DNA of 64,000 bases from Kuschelorhynchus macadamiae (lineage: Eukaryota > Arthropoda > Insecta > Coleoptera > Curculionidae), in assembly GCA_030620095.1 (NCBI GenBank), contig JAUTXW010005184.1:686501-750500 (forward strand), given 5' to 3'. This document shows positions 12,328 to 24,972 of this stretch, piece by piece (position 1 is the first letter of the stretch; each line of letters begins with the position of its first letter). The notes under the pieces are model-generated. The model was not told the origin of the DNA, did no database searches, and was given only the letters and a program-made list of their open reading frames with translations. A program made the position numbers and the translations under genes.

Positions 12328-12637
12328 AAATTTTGGTCAAAAATAAAGGATCATAAGGGGATGAAATGGTTACATTTTGGCAAAAATCCAGTATGGTGGA
12401 ACAAAATGGCGACCTGATGAAATATATTATTAAGAAACTACTTATCCAATTACCTGCATTTGTGTATAAGAATCTACTATTACGTCGAAATCATCTGGTA
12501 AAGTTTTAGTACGAACCAAAATGGCGAAACAAAATGGTGGCCCGGTGAAATGTTAATGAAGTATTAACTAAAAAGCTACTTACCCATTTTTTCTGAAATG
12601 TTGAATACAAATCAGGTATTATGTAGAAATAAACTGG
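12328..12637 (+). repeat. AAAATGGCG-family repeat
   Basis: Contains 'GTGGAACAAAATGGCGAC', 'GGCGAAACAAAATGGTGG' and 'AAACTGGTAAA'. It joins truncated copy B to truncated copy C of the mariner-like element. Confidence 0.8.
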
Positions 12638-13573
12638 TAAAAAATGCGCCTTTTATATAAAAACGGATCGCACGTATAAAGGTTATTTGTAATCTAAACC
12701 CAATTTGACACACTAATGGGTTTAACTACCACAATTTTTCACCGGAATAACACTCTGTTTGAAGCCATCACCTATGGCAGGTTTGCACCGTAATTTTGAG
12801 ACAATTAATCTTCGTTATTTTTTCATTTCTAGGATTTTTAAATTAAAGCCACTGTTTGTCGACATGTGCTGCATTATGTGAAGTATTTGATATATCATGA
12901 GGATAAGATGTCGGATTGTGGCGCAATGTGTTTTTTTCGAAACTAACAGAAAAAAATTGTTAGTTGTCTTGCATATACAGAGATAATTCATATCAAAATG
13001 AATAAATTCCATGATGTGGTTTTAAGCTATGCACTAGTTTGATGCAATAACAGGAACGAATAAAGCCAGGAAGCGATGAATACTTGTCTGCAAATAACGT
13101 TTGCTGTGGCAAGACTTTCGTGCATAGCTCTACAATAATTTTTGTAGCGTTGTGCTGAATATCCTCAATTTATGCAGTTTATTTTCTTTACAAACCATGC
13201 ATTGGATAATTATAAGAAAATACGAGAACCTGTTCTAGTTTTCATGGTGTTTAATGAATTATTTTCAGTCAATATGTAGGCCGGGATTATTAAACTTAAC
13301 TTATTAAAATTGTAGACAATATTTATTATCTTATTTATTTAAGAGTCAAGTTGCCAGCATTCTTAGAAAACTTGTCACAAATTATTTGAATGAATATTAG
13401 GTTCTAGCTCGATAAAGCGGTAGCTCATTTTACACTTACCATTCGACAATACTTTCAAGGACGTTTCAAAGACTGTTGACTGGTTATAAAGGTTTTGTTT
13501 TGTCCCCTGGCCAGCAAGATAGCTAGATCTGACAACTTCTTGTTTTTTTTTTTCTTTTGGAGGCATAACAACT
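12638..13573 (+). mobile_element. Mariner-like transposon, degenerate copy C
   Basis: Aligns with copy A from ACGGATCGCACGTAT (near 12662) to the block TGGCCAGCAAGATAGCTAG...TTTTGGAGGCAT (near 13510-13567). It lacks about 430 bases found in copy A between the AATAAAGCCAGGAAGCGA region (near 13055) and the mid-transposase block. Non-coding now. Confidence 0.75.
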
Positions 13574-13751
13574 TACTGAAGACTGAATTCAGTCTCTATT
13601 CGGACGCGAGAAAGAAAGCTTCGAAAATGCCAAATGTGATTTTGGCGAAACGTCAGCAAAACTGTTCTTTTCAGAACGACGACAGTAGTGAACGGATGTA
13701 CACCCGGAATGAAAACACATTGTATTTTTCCATCCGTGAAGGAGTAAAAAT

Positions 13752-13810
<59 letters not shown>

Positions 13811-13830
13811 GGTTTTTTTACTAAAATAAA
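13574..13830 (+). repeat. PLE-type module with CGAAACGTC motif and (TA)n
   Basis: A short hairpin-forming stretch (TGCCAAATGTGATTTTGGC) is followed directly by GAAACGTC near 13655, the signature seen at PLE terminal regions elsewhere in this window. The unit ends in a long TA microsatellite (13753-13807). It interrupts the mariner cluster. Confidence 0.5.
13753..13807. repeat. (TA)n microsatellite
   Basis: About 27 uninterrupted TA units. Confidence 0.95.
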
Positions 13831-13854
13831 CCTTTATTTTCTATATGTTTGTAT

Positions 13855-16130
13855 GTATTTTCTATTCAAGGTATAGTATCGTTTAAGAGCATTTGTTATT
13901 TTTATTATTTATTTTTCCTAATGATTTTAAATGATGTTGTTAAATTATACTTGTAATATATTGTTATGTAAAGCAAAAATAATTTTTAATTTTTTGGTTC
14001 ATAGGTTATAATTTAAAAAATGCATCTTTTAGATAAAAACGGATCGTACGTATAAAAGCTATTTGTAATCTAAACGCAATTTAACACACTGATGTGTTTA
14101 ACTTGCATAATTTTTCACCGGAATAACACTCTGTTTGAAATCTTCACCTATCGCTGGTTTGCAGCGTATTTTTGAGCCAATTAATCTTCGTTATTTTTCC
14201 ATTTCTAGGGTTTTTAATTTAAAGCTACTCTTTGCCGGCGTGTGCTACATTATGTGAAGTACTCGATATATCATAAGGATAAGATGTCGGATTGTAGCGT
14301 AATGTGCTTCTTCGAAACTAATAAAATGTTCTTTTTATTAGTGGTATATGTTATGCGATGTTAGTAATGAGACATCGTCTATGGATGCTTGTGGCGCTAG
14401 GGTTATCCTTCGTGTTCTGATAGGAAGCAGTTTTTAGTTTGTGCGACCTATTTATTTGTATTTTTTGATTATATAAATAACCAGCTTTTCAGCATATCAG
14501 TGGAATGTTAATAAGGCGACGCTTAAAAGTACAATAAAAATCATAGTACGATGGATGACAAATCCTTGAATATATTAAGAATTGCAGATTTCTTTCCTAA
14601 GCAAGATAGTAACAAACCCTTAAATGAAATATTTAGAATACCTATAAAATATATAAATAATTCTTATCAATATGAATAAACTCTAGGCCATGGTTTAATC
14701 TATGTAGTAGAAAAGTCGATTCCTGGCTTTATTAAAAAACGTTTTCCTGAGACACGCATTCCAGACCATGCAATGATTCAAAGAGTTATACGACGACTTA
14801 GGAAAATGGACTTTGTGAAAGTATAGCATTTTGTTAATGAAGAACAAAGGAATTTGTGTACCCCTGCGTTTGAAGAAGAAGTACTCCAATGTTTTTAAGA
14901 TGACCCTGCTTCAAGTGTCAGAGTAGTCGCGAATATTATGGCTCTAAATTCCGTCCGTGTTTGGCAAATCTTGGTAAATAGCTGCTTTATTTCTGCAATT
15001 GTTGTTTTTAATTGCTTTGCTAAACATTCTAATTTGCGAAGTTGAATTTTTTTACACAACTAGCATTGTTTAAGTACAAGAAGATACAAAAACTTGTCAT
15101 AGTTTTTAGAGAGTTTAAGAATTGTTTTCAGTCAACATGTAAGCAGTTATTATTGGAGATTGGTTAATTAGACGGAAACAAGTAGTTATTATTGGATAAT
15201 AGTTAATTAGGCGGAAACAATAATAATTTTACCGGTTTTTTTAATATTTTATCAAGCTGCCATTTTCTTTCACCATCTTGGATTCATACCAAAATTTTAC
15301 CATTTGATTTCTAACTCATACTTGACTATTGCCCAAAAATTGGTAAGTTTTTTTTTCAGTAATAATTTTTTTAATATCTCACTATAACTTATTTAAGAGA
15401 TGAGTTTCCAGCATTTTTAGAGAACCTGCCATAAAATATTAGGCAGAATATGAAATTCCAGCACGATGAAACTTTTAAATATCGTTGGATTGATTGTCTA
15501 TGATAGTTTTTCCCCTGACCAGCAAGATAGCTAGACCTCATACCTTTAGATTTTTTTTGGGACTTGGAAGCATAAAAACTATAATTTATGGAACTCTAAT
15601 GAACTAAGAAAAACATTTGCGGAATTATTGCATCGAAGCTCATCCAGAATATGGCGGGCGTATTTAAATATGTCAATATAAATATACTACGTAAGTGTAA
15701 GAAGTGCACTAAGCGTAGAATTCGTTTCGTACTGCTTTTTCACATTAACTACACCCAAATGGTTCTTCAGATGCTGCTTATGCGTTGCCATTACGTGTGA
15801 AATTCATATTTAGTCAGTTTTTTTTGTCCAAACCGATTCCAATCAAGTCAGTAGGTCTAAGCTCGAAAAATAAATGAAGTGATGACCTCCCACGTATTGT
15901 TGTCTCTTTCGTTACCAGCGATGCTTTTAGATGTTGTCTGGGTAACTTAATAGCACTTTAAAATAGTTTTTTTACTAGATCATCATTTCTATTTTCTATG
16001 CAGAAAAATCATCGCCATATTTTTGTGTGTGTTTTCACTATTTTTGGCACAGTATCATTTAAGAGCACTTGTTACTCTTTTGTTATTATTCTTTCGTATG
16101 CTTGTAAAAGATAATAATAAGGTCGAATAG
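13855..16130 (+). mobile_element. Mariner-like transposon, degenerate copy D
   Basis: Matches copy A over its whole length but is split by two inserts: about 14358-14640 (unidentified) and about 15231-15385 (AAAATGGCG repeat, minus). The 5' flank (GTATCGTTTAAGAGCATTTG, near 13876) and the 3' flank (GTATCATTTAAGAGCACTTG, near 16051) are homologous to each other and to the sequence between copies A and B (near 11295). That is what a tandem array of a unit of about 1.7 kb would leave. A local duplication of about 38 bases ('TTATTATTGGA...TTAATTAG') is present near 15145-15220. Confidence 0.7.
14358..14640. mobile_element. Unidentified insertion in mariner copy D
   Basis: The sequence from GATGTTAGTAATGAGAC to ACCTATAAAATA is absent from copies A, B and C at this place. 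It contains a TATA-like TATATAAATAA, an AATAAA signal and a 40-codon start-to-stop frame beginning MDDKSLNILR. It may be a piece of an LTR element. No terminal repeat or target duplication was clear. Confidence 0.45.
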
Positions 16131-16690
16131 CGTTTCTTTGTATATTAACAGCATTTTCCTTTCTCGAAGCTCGTAAACACATTTGCCCGAAAATTGATGA
16201 TATCCCGAAAACAAACGTGTCGGATTGACATTAAATTCCATAAAAGGATAATACGGAATCTGCCACTACTCGGCTCAGCAAATTATTATTCTTTATTAAC
16301 CTAGATATGTCGTTTACTTTTCAGTGTCACTTCTTTTTCATCTTTTTTTATTAGAAATGGAATTTTGTAGAAGATAAGGTTTTATGATTATATTTTTTTT
16401 CAGATAATATTTGGTAGAATAATATTATACAAGATATATTCCGAATCTTACCAGAATATATTATCAATATTAGATTTTTCTAAAAAAAAATAAGTGTGTT
16501 TGTATTTTTAGACCAAATAATAAACAAAATTTTTACTATTTGCAAAAAATTAAGATAGAAGTTCTTCTAAATCAGCACATATTTTTTTATTGCGGAAAAA
16601 GATAAAAACATGTACAGAGTTTTTATAAAAACAATGCTCAAAAATATATTATAAGAATGTACTAAAGAAAAAAAGAATTTTCACAACCTG
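16131..16690. other. No recognisable feature
   Basis: AT-rich with T-runs. Nothing identified. Confidence 0.5.
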
Positions 16691-16694
16691 TTAA

Positions 16695-19600
16695 CTAAGT
16701 TACATATCAAAGGGTTCCCAATAAATCAGACCAAAACAATGTGATATACTTCTCTATTATTATGATTTTTTTTATTCAGCAACGTTTCGGCGGTCGCTTA
16801 TTACCATCATCAGGCTAAAATACATACATTTCGTTTATAACTTTTAAATTGTAAATACAAAGGACAGAAATATGGAATAACATTACAAGTAGAAGTTTTG
16901 TTTTTTTTTTGTGATAGTTGAAAAAGATTAAGATATTACATACATTCATCTAAATTCACAAACAACAAACAAACGTAATTATAACTAATACACATTGTAT
17001 GTATAATATTATTATTAGTAGGTAACCAAGAGAAAATAAAAAGAGACAAATCTTTTGTTTTTTTATATATCTTAAAGAAAAAAATTTTATTTTTTTATTA
17101 TATAGTTTAATAAAGGCATCAGACATGTAATACAAAATCCAAAATTTGACCATACCTATTTTGGGAGGAGTTCAAAGCATACTTTTTGTTGTTCTAATTA
17201 GTATGTGGAGTCATATTTTGCTAATAGCTATTTTTTTATATTTTTTTTCTACACAAGAAAAACTCTCTGCCGTGTTCGAGTTTTAATCTATCTGTAAACA
17301 GCGTATTGAGAGAATGTGATTTAGATATTTATTTTATAATTTAAACCGGTGAGATACCTGTGGTGTTTTTATTTTAAAATTAAAGCGTTAGTGGGTTGTC
17401 CACTGTTTTGCGACTGAAAGATATAAAACGGTTTTTTTGGGTTTCAACGGTTTAACGCCAGATGTTTTCTTTTTTCTTGGTTACCTGTTAACACTAATAA
17501 TACACATATAATGTGTATTAGTTATAATTACGTTTGTTTGTTGTTTGTATCACAAAAAAAAAACAAAACCTCTACTTGTAATGTTATTCCATATTTCTAT
17601 CCGTTGGATTTATAATTTAAAATTTATAAACAAAGTGTATGTATTTTAGCCTGATGATGGTGGTAAGCGACCGTCGAAACATTACTGAATAAAAAAAATC
17701 GTAATAAAAAAAAGTATATCACATTGTTTTGATCTGATTTATTGGGAACCCTTTGATACATTAAACAAAAAAGACCGGAAACTATACAATTTGCTAAGCT
17801 AAAGATTGGATATACATTTTGCTTCCTATTTACAACCCTGAGTTTATGTTACATGATGGGCTTTTAGAAAGAATACACCAAAAAAATATGGATATCGTAC
17901 CACCCAAAGACTGAAGAAGCTGTCAAATATTTTAAACCAGGTAACCAAGAGCAAAAATAAATTAAATTTTTTACGACGATGTATAAATGAAGGTTTTTCC
18001 TAAATTTCTAAATTTGAGCTCAAATAGGTTTCAACAACTACCTCCTCACTTCCTAACATTGTATTTGATTTCAAATACAATTTACTAGTTCTAGAAATAA
18101 ACACCACTGAAAAATATTTTAGAAACCTGTACCAAAAATATTTTCGCGTGCCTTATCTAATTTTCTTATTACATTGGAACTCAATAATTTTCTTAATTTT
18201 GAAAAACAAAAAAATTAAAAAAAAAATCTTAAAAATTAAAGCACCTCAAATAAATAAAATAAAAAACCTTGCAGAAAATTCCAATAACCTATTTCTGCAA
18301 TTTAAACGCTTGATTAAATCAAATATAAAATCATGGTTGGTTAACATTTCTAACAAGATTATACGATCTGATTTTGACTACATTTTATGCTCTAGGTCCA
18401 AACTTTAATCTGCCGTTTTTTATGACAAAAGAAAGAAAAAATCAGTTTTCAAAAGGATCAGTTCTTTTGAATAATGATGATGAAAATCGAGAAAATTACA
18501 TAAGACAAATTAGAGCTGAATTTATTAACCTACTTGGAAAAATTAAATCAAAACATTCAAAATATGAATTACAACCATTCTATAAAAAAATCAGCTGCGA
18601 TCTTGCTCGTGCTAAAAAGTTCTTGAGAGAAAATCAAGATATCATTTGATAAGAGGCGATAGAGGTAATGTTAGGGTAATAATGGATAAGCAAATGTATG
18701 ATTCAAAAATGATGGAATTGTTGTCAGACACTAGTACCTATTGTACTATCCAAAACAATATTATTAGGAATATTCAGGATAAAAATAATTCCATACTTGG
18801 TGCAAAAATTCTTATATCGATAAAATCATATATTATAAGCTAATTTGTCCCAATGGAAATTTATGTAAAATATATGGTTTGGTTAAAATACACACAGAAA
18901 ATATGCCCCTTAGACTTGCAGTATCTAAAACTTGTAGCCCTCTTCACGCTATTTCTGTCTTTTTATCACAAATTTTAAAAATCCTAGTTTAGAATCACCA
19001 TACACTATTAAAAACTCTTTTGATTTGAAAATGAAAATTGCAAATCTTAAATTAGATTTAACTAAAAAATATAAGTTTATATCTCTTCATGTGGTATCTC
19101 TCTGTACAAATATACCGTTTGCCACCGCCATCGATTATATAAATACAAAGTATCATTGTCTGAATACAACCTAAAAACCATTTTATTTGTGATATACAAT
19201 TTATTTTTAATTCGTGTATTTTCTCCTACAACAATGATATTTACAAACAAATAGTTGGCTGTCCTATGGGTTCTCCTCTTTCGTCAATAATGGCAGATTT
19301 AGCTCTTTTTGCCCTTGAACAGCAAGCTTTCAATAGTTTCTCTTTTAACATACCTTTTTATACAAGATACGTAGATGATTTGTTACTTTTAGTAGAACCA
19401 GAGAATATAATCATATTGTTCAGTCATTTAGTAACCTTGATAACAAGCTCATATTTACAGTAGAAATGCCTCAATTAATTTCTTAGATATCATTCTCAAT
19501 CTCGAAAGCAATAACAAAGTCACCACAAATTGGTAGATAGTCTGGTAGATACTTAAATTTTTATTCCTATCATCCTATGAAGTATAAAATGTCAACTATT

Positions 19601-20692
19601 AGAAATCTTGTCGACAGAGCAATCCTACTCTCAGATCATAAATATTATAATGATAATCTAAATCTTATCAAGAACACATTAGGAAAAAACTGCTATCGAA
19701 AAAGTTCTTAAGTCGAGTTATTGATGACCAAGCTAATAAAAAGAAAACAAGTTCTCATACCTAATAATACCAATCATGTTAGAAACCCTCAAAAAGTATT
19801 TGTACAACTACTTTGTATCTATAAAAACTTAAGGTAAATGACACAATTTCTTATGCTTGTTTAAATAATATTGTTTATATTATGTATCAAAACATTCCGT
19901 GACAAACTAGTCTACATGTTAAGGTATGTAATTTTATTAAATATTTGCTTCGATTAATTTAAAGTTAAATATTTTTATTCAGTTGCGAAAAAGCAAAAAA
20001 AAAAGCTTTTTGTGCGTCAATCTAAACACAACAATCTGAACACATTTAAATACAACTATATTCTATAATATTCGTAAAAACAACCCCTCGCATTCAGGTT
20101 TATGTAACCAGTCTCAAATAACATTACATGCTTTTGATGTTAACAATTTATCAATATTACACTCTGAAGAAAGTCGTATCAAAAGACTAATTTTGGAAAC
20201 GTTATACATTCACAAGTTTCCAAACAATATTAATCAAAAAACTGATTATGATAATATAATTTCATTTTATAAACACCTAATTTAATAGAACAATTTAACA
20301 ACAAAACATGTTTTCCTTTTTCTTTCGTATCAATCAAAAAACAATTTAATACATTGCATAAACTAAATAAAATTACTTTCTGAAAATAAAATCTCGATCT
20401 GACATCTGGCGTTAAACCGTTGAAACCCAAAAAAATAGTTTTATATCTTTCAGTCGCAAAACTGTTGACAACCCATTAACGTTTTAATATTTAAATAAAA
20501 ACACCACATGTGTCTCACCTGTTCAACTTATACAATAAATATCCAAATCACATTCTTCCAATACGCTATTTACAGCTAGTTTAAAACTCGAACATGGCAG
20601 TGTTTCTTGTGTAGAAATAAAAAAAAATATAAAAAAATAGCTATTAGCGAAATATGACTCCCTCATACTAATTAGAACAAAAGTAGTAATAT
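16695..20692 (+). mobile_element. Penelope-like element with inverted terminal segments
   Basis: A decayed PLE coding region (18148-20285) is flanked by complex repeats. Segment 16695-17035 is inverted relative to 17465-17765. Segment 17185-17470 is inverted relative to 20395-20690: for example TTTAACGCCAG near 17450 against CTGGCGTTAAA near 20404, and GACTGAAAGATATAAAA near 17413 against its complement near 20436. Such mixed direct and inverted terminal copies are typical of PLEs. The module CTGATGATGG...CGAAAC is present at 17650-17683 (plus) and 16782-16812 (minus). Confidence 0.8.
18148..20285 (+). pseudogene. PLE reverse transcriptase/GIY-YIG pseudogene
   Basis: Read in shifting plus frames, the PLE blocks appear in order. 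They include FYALGPNFNLPFF (near 18380), a RGDRGNVRVIMDKQMY block (18650-18700), YGLVKIHTENMPLRLAVS (18870-18925), the RT box GSPLSSIMADL with RYVDDLLLL (YVDD codons 19368-19379), RNLVDRAILLSDHKYY (near 19605), and a C-terminal segment ending RIKRLILETLYIHKFPNN (20175-20240) that stops at 20285. Between the RT and the C-terminus lies a stretch (19797-20050) that is also present in the terminal repeats at 47.6-56.9 kb. At least five frameshifts or stops are present, so it is non-functional. The central GIY-YIG catalytic part is not clear in this copy. Confidence 0.85.
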
Positions 20693-22799
20693 TACGTATT
20701 TCTTACAGTAGTCAGTCATAATTGGTAAATTTTTAATAAAACTTAATGGTATTTGTAACCGCAGGGCTGTTAATTGTCGAAGGACCTTAGGATTCCTATA
20801 GGAAAAGGATATTTAATATTTTAGAGTGGAAATTAGCATTTAATCGCGGACGGACGGATCATCTTGGATATGTGGTCCCGCGATGATCTGGATTAATGCT
20901 CCATGCTAAATATTACTTCACTGGCGATATATAATAAATTTTGTTGGCAATTTAATTGTTCTTATTGCACAAAAGTTTTCACGGCTGGCGATAGGAATAT
21001 CGAAAATCCCTTCTAAGCTGGATACACACGGTCATTTTCTTGCGGAAAACATCAATCGAGTCAAAAAAATTCTTATAAGAGAATAGAATGCTATTTCATA
21101 GTTCTCTTCAAAAAGAAACAATTCTCTGCCTTAATAAAACTGACCACAATTTTTTTCTTTTCCTTAAAGAACATTTTACTATATCAACACAGGCAATGGT
21201 AAATCTTTCGTGTACTTCCATAAACCAGATCATTAATTAATAGCTACAAAATAATTTAAAAATGCTGCTGATATGATGACAGTTCTCAAGTATAAAAATA
21301 ATAAAAAGCACTGCAAATTTATTTAGAAGTTAAACATTTGTCCACTAATCCCCACTTGTTTCTTCAAAATCCAGTGTTAAGAGGAAAACTTAAAAATAGA
21401 CACTTTACCTCAGTGATCCTTGAAAAGATAATTTTTCAAGTAAAATATGAAATTACCGACTTGCAGAAAACTTTGAGATGAAAGCGTGCGACTACAGTTT
21501 TATTTCCTTTCAATTTTGTGCCAAGAAAGAATGTTAGAAAAGTCTTTGCTAAAGTTGAATGGCAAAGTGGACTTAGTAACTAGGTGTTCCTTTGAGATAA
21601 CGTCAACGATAAAGTTTTCTTTATATTGGGTATTTTTCGGACTTTTGTTTTCGTGCAATTGTGTGTAAAGAAACTGTCAAAATATCGATACAAAATTTTT
21701 AACCTACTTATATCTAAAATGAATCTTTAAACATGTTTGCAGGTAGTTTGTATATAATTATCAGATAAACGTACTACTGTGGATTCAGGAATGTATACAC
21801 AATTTAAACTGGATTTCTTAAATACATTTCTGTCTCTATCAGTAATGTACGAGTTACATTAAAAAAATACCTTAAGTTGTCGCTTCGTGATGGGACTTTA
21901 AAACATTTGACATGTTGTATTTTGAATCATTATAACTTACCTGGGCTAAAAGCACCAAAGAGCTATCATGGCAATTTTCTGATGACGAATTTTTAAATTG
22001 TTTATTCAATCTTTTTTTCAGCTATCTAGAAATGAGTTTCGGACGAAAAGGAAAAAGCACCTTTGTAAAGATATACTTAATGGCCTCTAGAAAAGGCAAA
22101 TATTTTATAATTCATTTTGTAGCTTTCACGGTATCGGTCATAGTAATAGTTGTAAAACGTATTTTGAGTACCTTGTATATGGCCGAGATGTTACATTTTA
22201 AATGAAAAATGTTAAGCAGTAAGCTTGAGAAAGGTTATGTGTGTATCAGACATATATAACATAATCAGAAAAAATACTATTTAAATCCTTCTTTTTGTGA
22301 AGTACTTTATTTTACCCCTCTGAACCCCAAAATAACAAAAAACTGTTGGATGCGCGAGGCTGCAAACCAATCCTTATGAAGACAGTTATTTCCCTTCTTA
22401 TTATACATATATAATATTTAAATTCTGAATTATAAACTAATAAGGACTTGAATGAACTTCCATTAAACAACTGTGGCTCAATCTGTAATTTATATAACGT
22501 ACAATTCTGGCTTTATTCCCAGCCCCAAAATATTCATATAAAATTATATGTCTGCAATCAGCTCTATATTTATTGAAAATCGACTTGGAGTCTGGTACGC
22601 TTATATCGAAGAAGCGAATTTCGATTGTCTCTGAAATTATTACTCAATATCTTTCAAATGTGTATTGTGCATATTGCTAGTTCAACTCTGATAATAATAA
22701 CGCTGGAATTATGTTATGGCATACAAGAACAGAGACTTTAGTCATATTTAAAACGACACCCCACAGTTATATTGCTTTTGGATTATAATAATACTAAGG
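20693..22799. other. No recognisable gene
   Basis: Only short open frames without motifs (for example 21486-21668) are present. I see no RNA gene or named repeat in this stretch. Confidence 0.5.
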
Positions 22800-24560
22800 C
22801 AGTAGCGGCTATTCAGGTGAAGTAGGTGAAGTGCTACCTCACCAGGAAAAATAAACAAGCAAACGTCTAACTATATTTATTATATATCTCTTAAAATTTA
22901 GGTTTTTCACCTAATTGGCAAAAAATAAACTGTACAGCTCGAATAAATATTTTATTTGACCGTTGGCGGCATGTCTTTTTAAAATTTTCAATCGAACTTT
23001 ATTATAACAACTATAACAGTGGCGCAAACCGCTTCGACTTTGCTGGAGGTACTATGTTTAGTTTACGATTTTCCTACTACGTTGCCATGACAACGTGTTC
23101 GCGATGACGTCGACCGGATGGAAGATTAATGTTAACCAGTGCCATACAACGCTCTCGCTGAATTGCTAACGCGGTACACTACACTTACGTGTCATTCAGT
23201 TTGGGGTGGTTGTTTACTTTTATTTTCGCGGATTTCGCTACAACCGGTTAGTTCCTTTGCAGTTTACTTGACAGTTCTGGGTTACATTTATTTATGGTAT
23301 TGTTACAACTTTATTTGGTGTCTGGTTTATTAATTTACATTATTGATGAATCCGATCACTGATGTGGTTTGCATTTTGTTGGAAACTCCATTTAATCGAT
23401 GGAAGGAACAAGATCAGAGTTTTAATCGTCATCCTGGTTTTCGGCGTACAAATGGTTATGTAGTAGTCAAATATTACAAAAATTGTTTTGCTAGCCTTTT
23501 TTACTAGTTTCCAATAAATATTCAGTGTGGAATAAGGAAGGATTTGCAGGTATGTTAAATATATGAAGGTCTTTACATAAACATGAAGACTCGGCGGAGC
23601 ATTTAAAATGCGAATTAATGCTAAAAACATTTGTAAAAAATCAAAGCTCTCTAGCTGACACTTTAAAAGAAAATGCTAAACTGTATAAAATACAATTTAA
23701 CGAAAACGTCCGATTAAATATACTATTTATGTGCTTGGTAATTGACGCAGTTTTGTACCTTACAAAACAAGAGTTAGTCTTTCGCGGCCATGCTGAGAGC
23801 AGCGAGTCAATAAATATGGGGAATTTTAAAAAGCTTTTAGGTTTATTAGTATCAAGAAGTTCCCAAGAACTAAAAGATCACCACAAAAAAATTAAAAATG
23901 CTTTTACTGGTGAAAACTATTCAAAACGAAATAATTAATTATTAATTGAATTTAATTGAATGCATTTCTGATTATTTAAATGATCATGTAAAAAATGAAA
24001 TAATGAACACACAGTTTTTTTCTGTGCAAATGGATGACATCACTGATATTACGCAAACCTCACAGTGCTCCATAATTTTAAGATACGTTAATTAATAGGA
24101 CAAGGTCACGAAGGCGCAAGTGTGATGTCTGGCCATCTAAATGTATTTGTCCTGATGCAGCAAAGTTTTAAAATATTTCTAAATGTCGAATTTTTTTGCA
24201 AGCTTTAGTGGTATTCCCTCATTTTTTCATCACTCAGCCAAACGAACGTATACTCTTACATCTGCATCTACGAGGCGTAACCCAACAATTACCAAAAATC
24301 GTTGAACTTCAAATTCGAAGTTAGTAAATGTGATTGTTCAAGTTGCGTTCTTCAAAAAAAATTGTTTGACATTCATTTTTGCATATCCAATATAAAACGC
24401 TGTCGTGAGGCGCTCTGTAAAAAAAGAAATGAACATTTTTTTAATACCATGTTTGATAAAGCAAATTCTATTACAGAAATAAATCATTACAAACGTGAGC
24501 TTGCTAAGCTTTCACCTGAAGAAATTAGGGCTAAGAATAGAACCCTTTTTTTATGAAATA
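22800..24560 (+). pseudogene. hAT (DUF4371/ZMYM1-like) transposon copy 1
   Basis: The left terminus CAGTAGCGGCTATTCAGG starts at 22800 and matches the terminus of the copy at 35948 (CAGTGACGGCTATTCAGG, minus). The coding region has a DUF4371-type N-terminal block (HLKCELMLKTFVKNQSSLA, near 23610), FRGHAESSESINMGNFKKLL (23778-23840), FFSVQMDDITDITQTSQCS (24015-24070) and HHSAKRTYTLTSASTRR (near 24225), followed by a block in which an expected Trp codon is TGA (RWTS, near 24300). A duplicated ATTAATTGAA near 23930 and several stops break the frame. The C-terminal catalytic half and the right terminus are not recognised. Confidence 0.8.
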
Positions 24561-24919
24561 TTGGACCATATTTTAATGGAAATGACACTAAGCTTCCAAG
24601 ACTGAAAAACTTAAATTTCTTCAAGTTCTGGCAGCATTAACAAATCTGTCAATAAATATCTGCTTATTTCAAGGTATGTACTTTTATAGTGTTGAATATA
24701 AATATGTTTTAACGTGGTAATATTATTTTATATACAGTGTGTCTCTTAAATGTTAATGTCTGTATTTTTATAATTTTAGTATCAAAAATTTTTTTCTGAA
24801 GATCCCTAAATTACAGGGCGAAACGTCAAATAAATGAAAAATTAAAATTTGGTGTTTAATTCGAACCTAAACCCAAGAATTTTCCACTTTTGCATACAAT
24901 AACGGTTCAAGAAAACACA

Positions 24920-24972
<53 letters not shown>

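Noticed and set aside
17650..17683. CTGATGATGG...CGAAAC as a functional hammerhead.
   Set aside because: GATGGT and ACCGTC can pair across the core, which would occlude it. Kept only as a module of interest.
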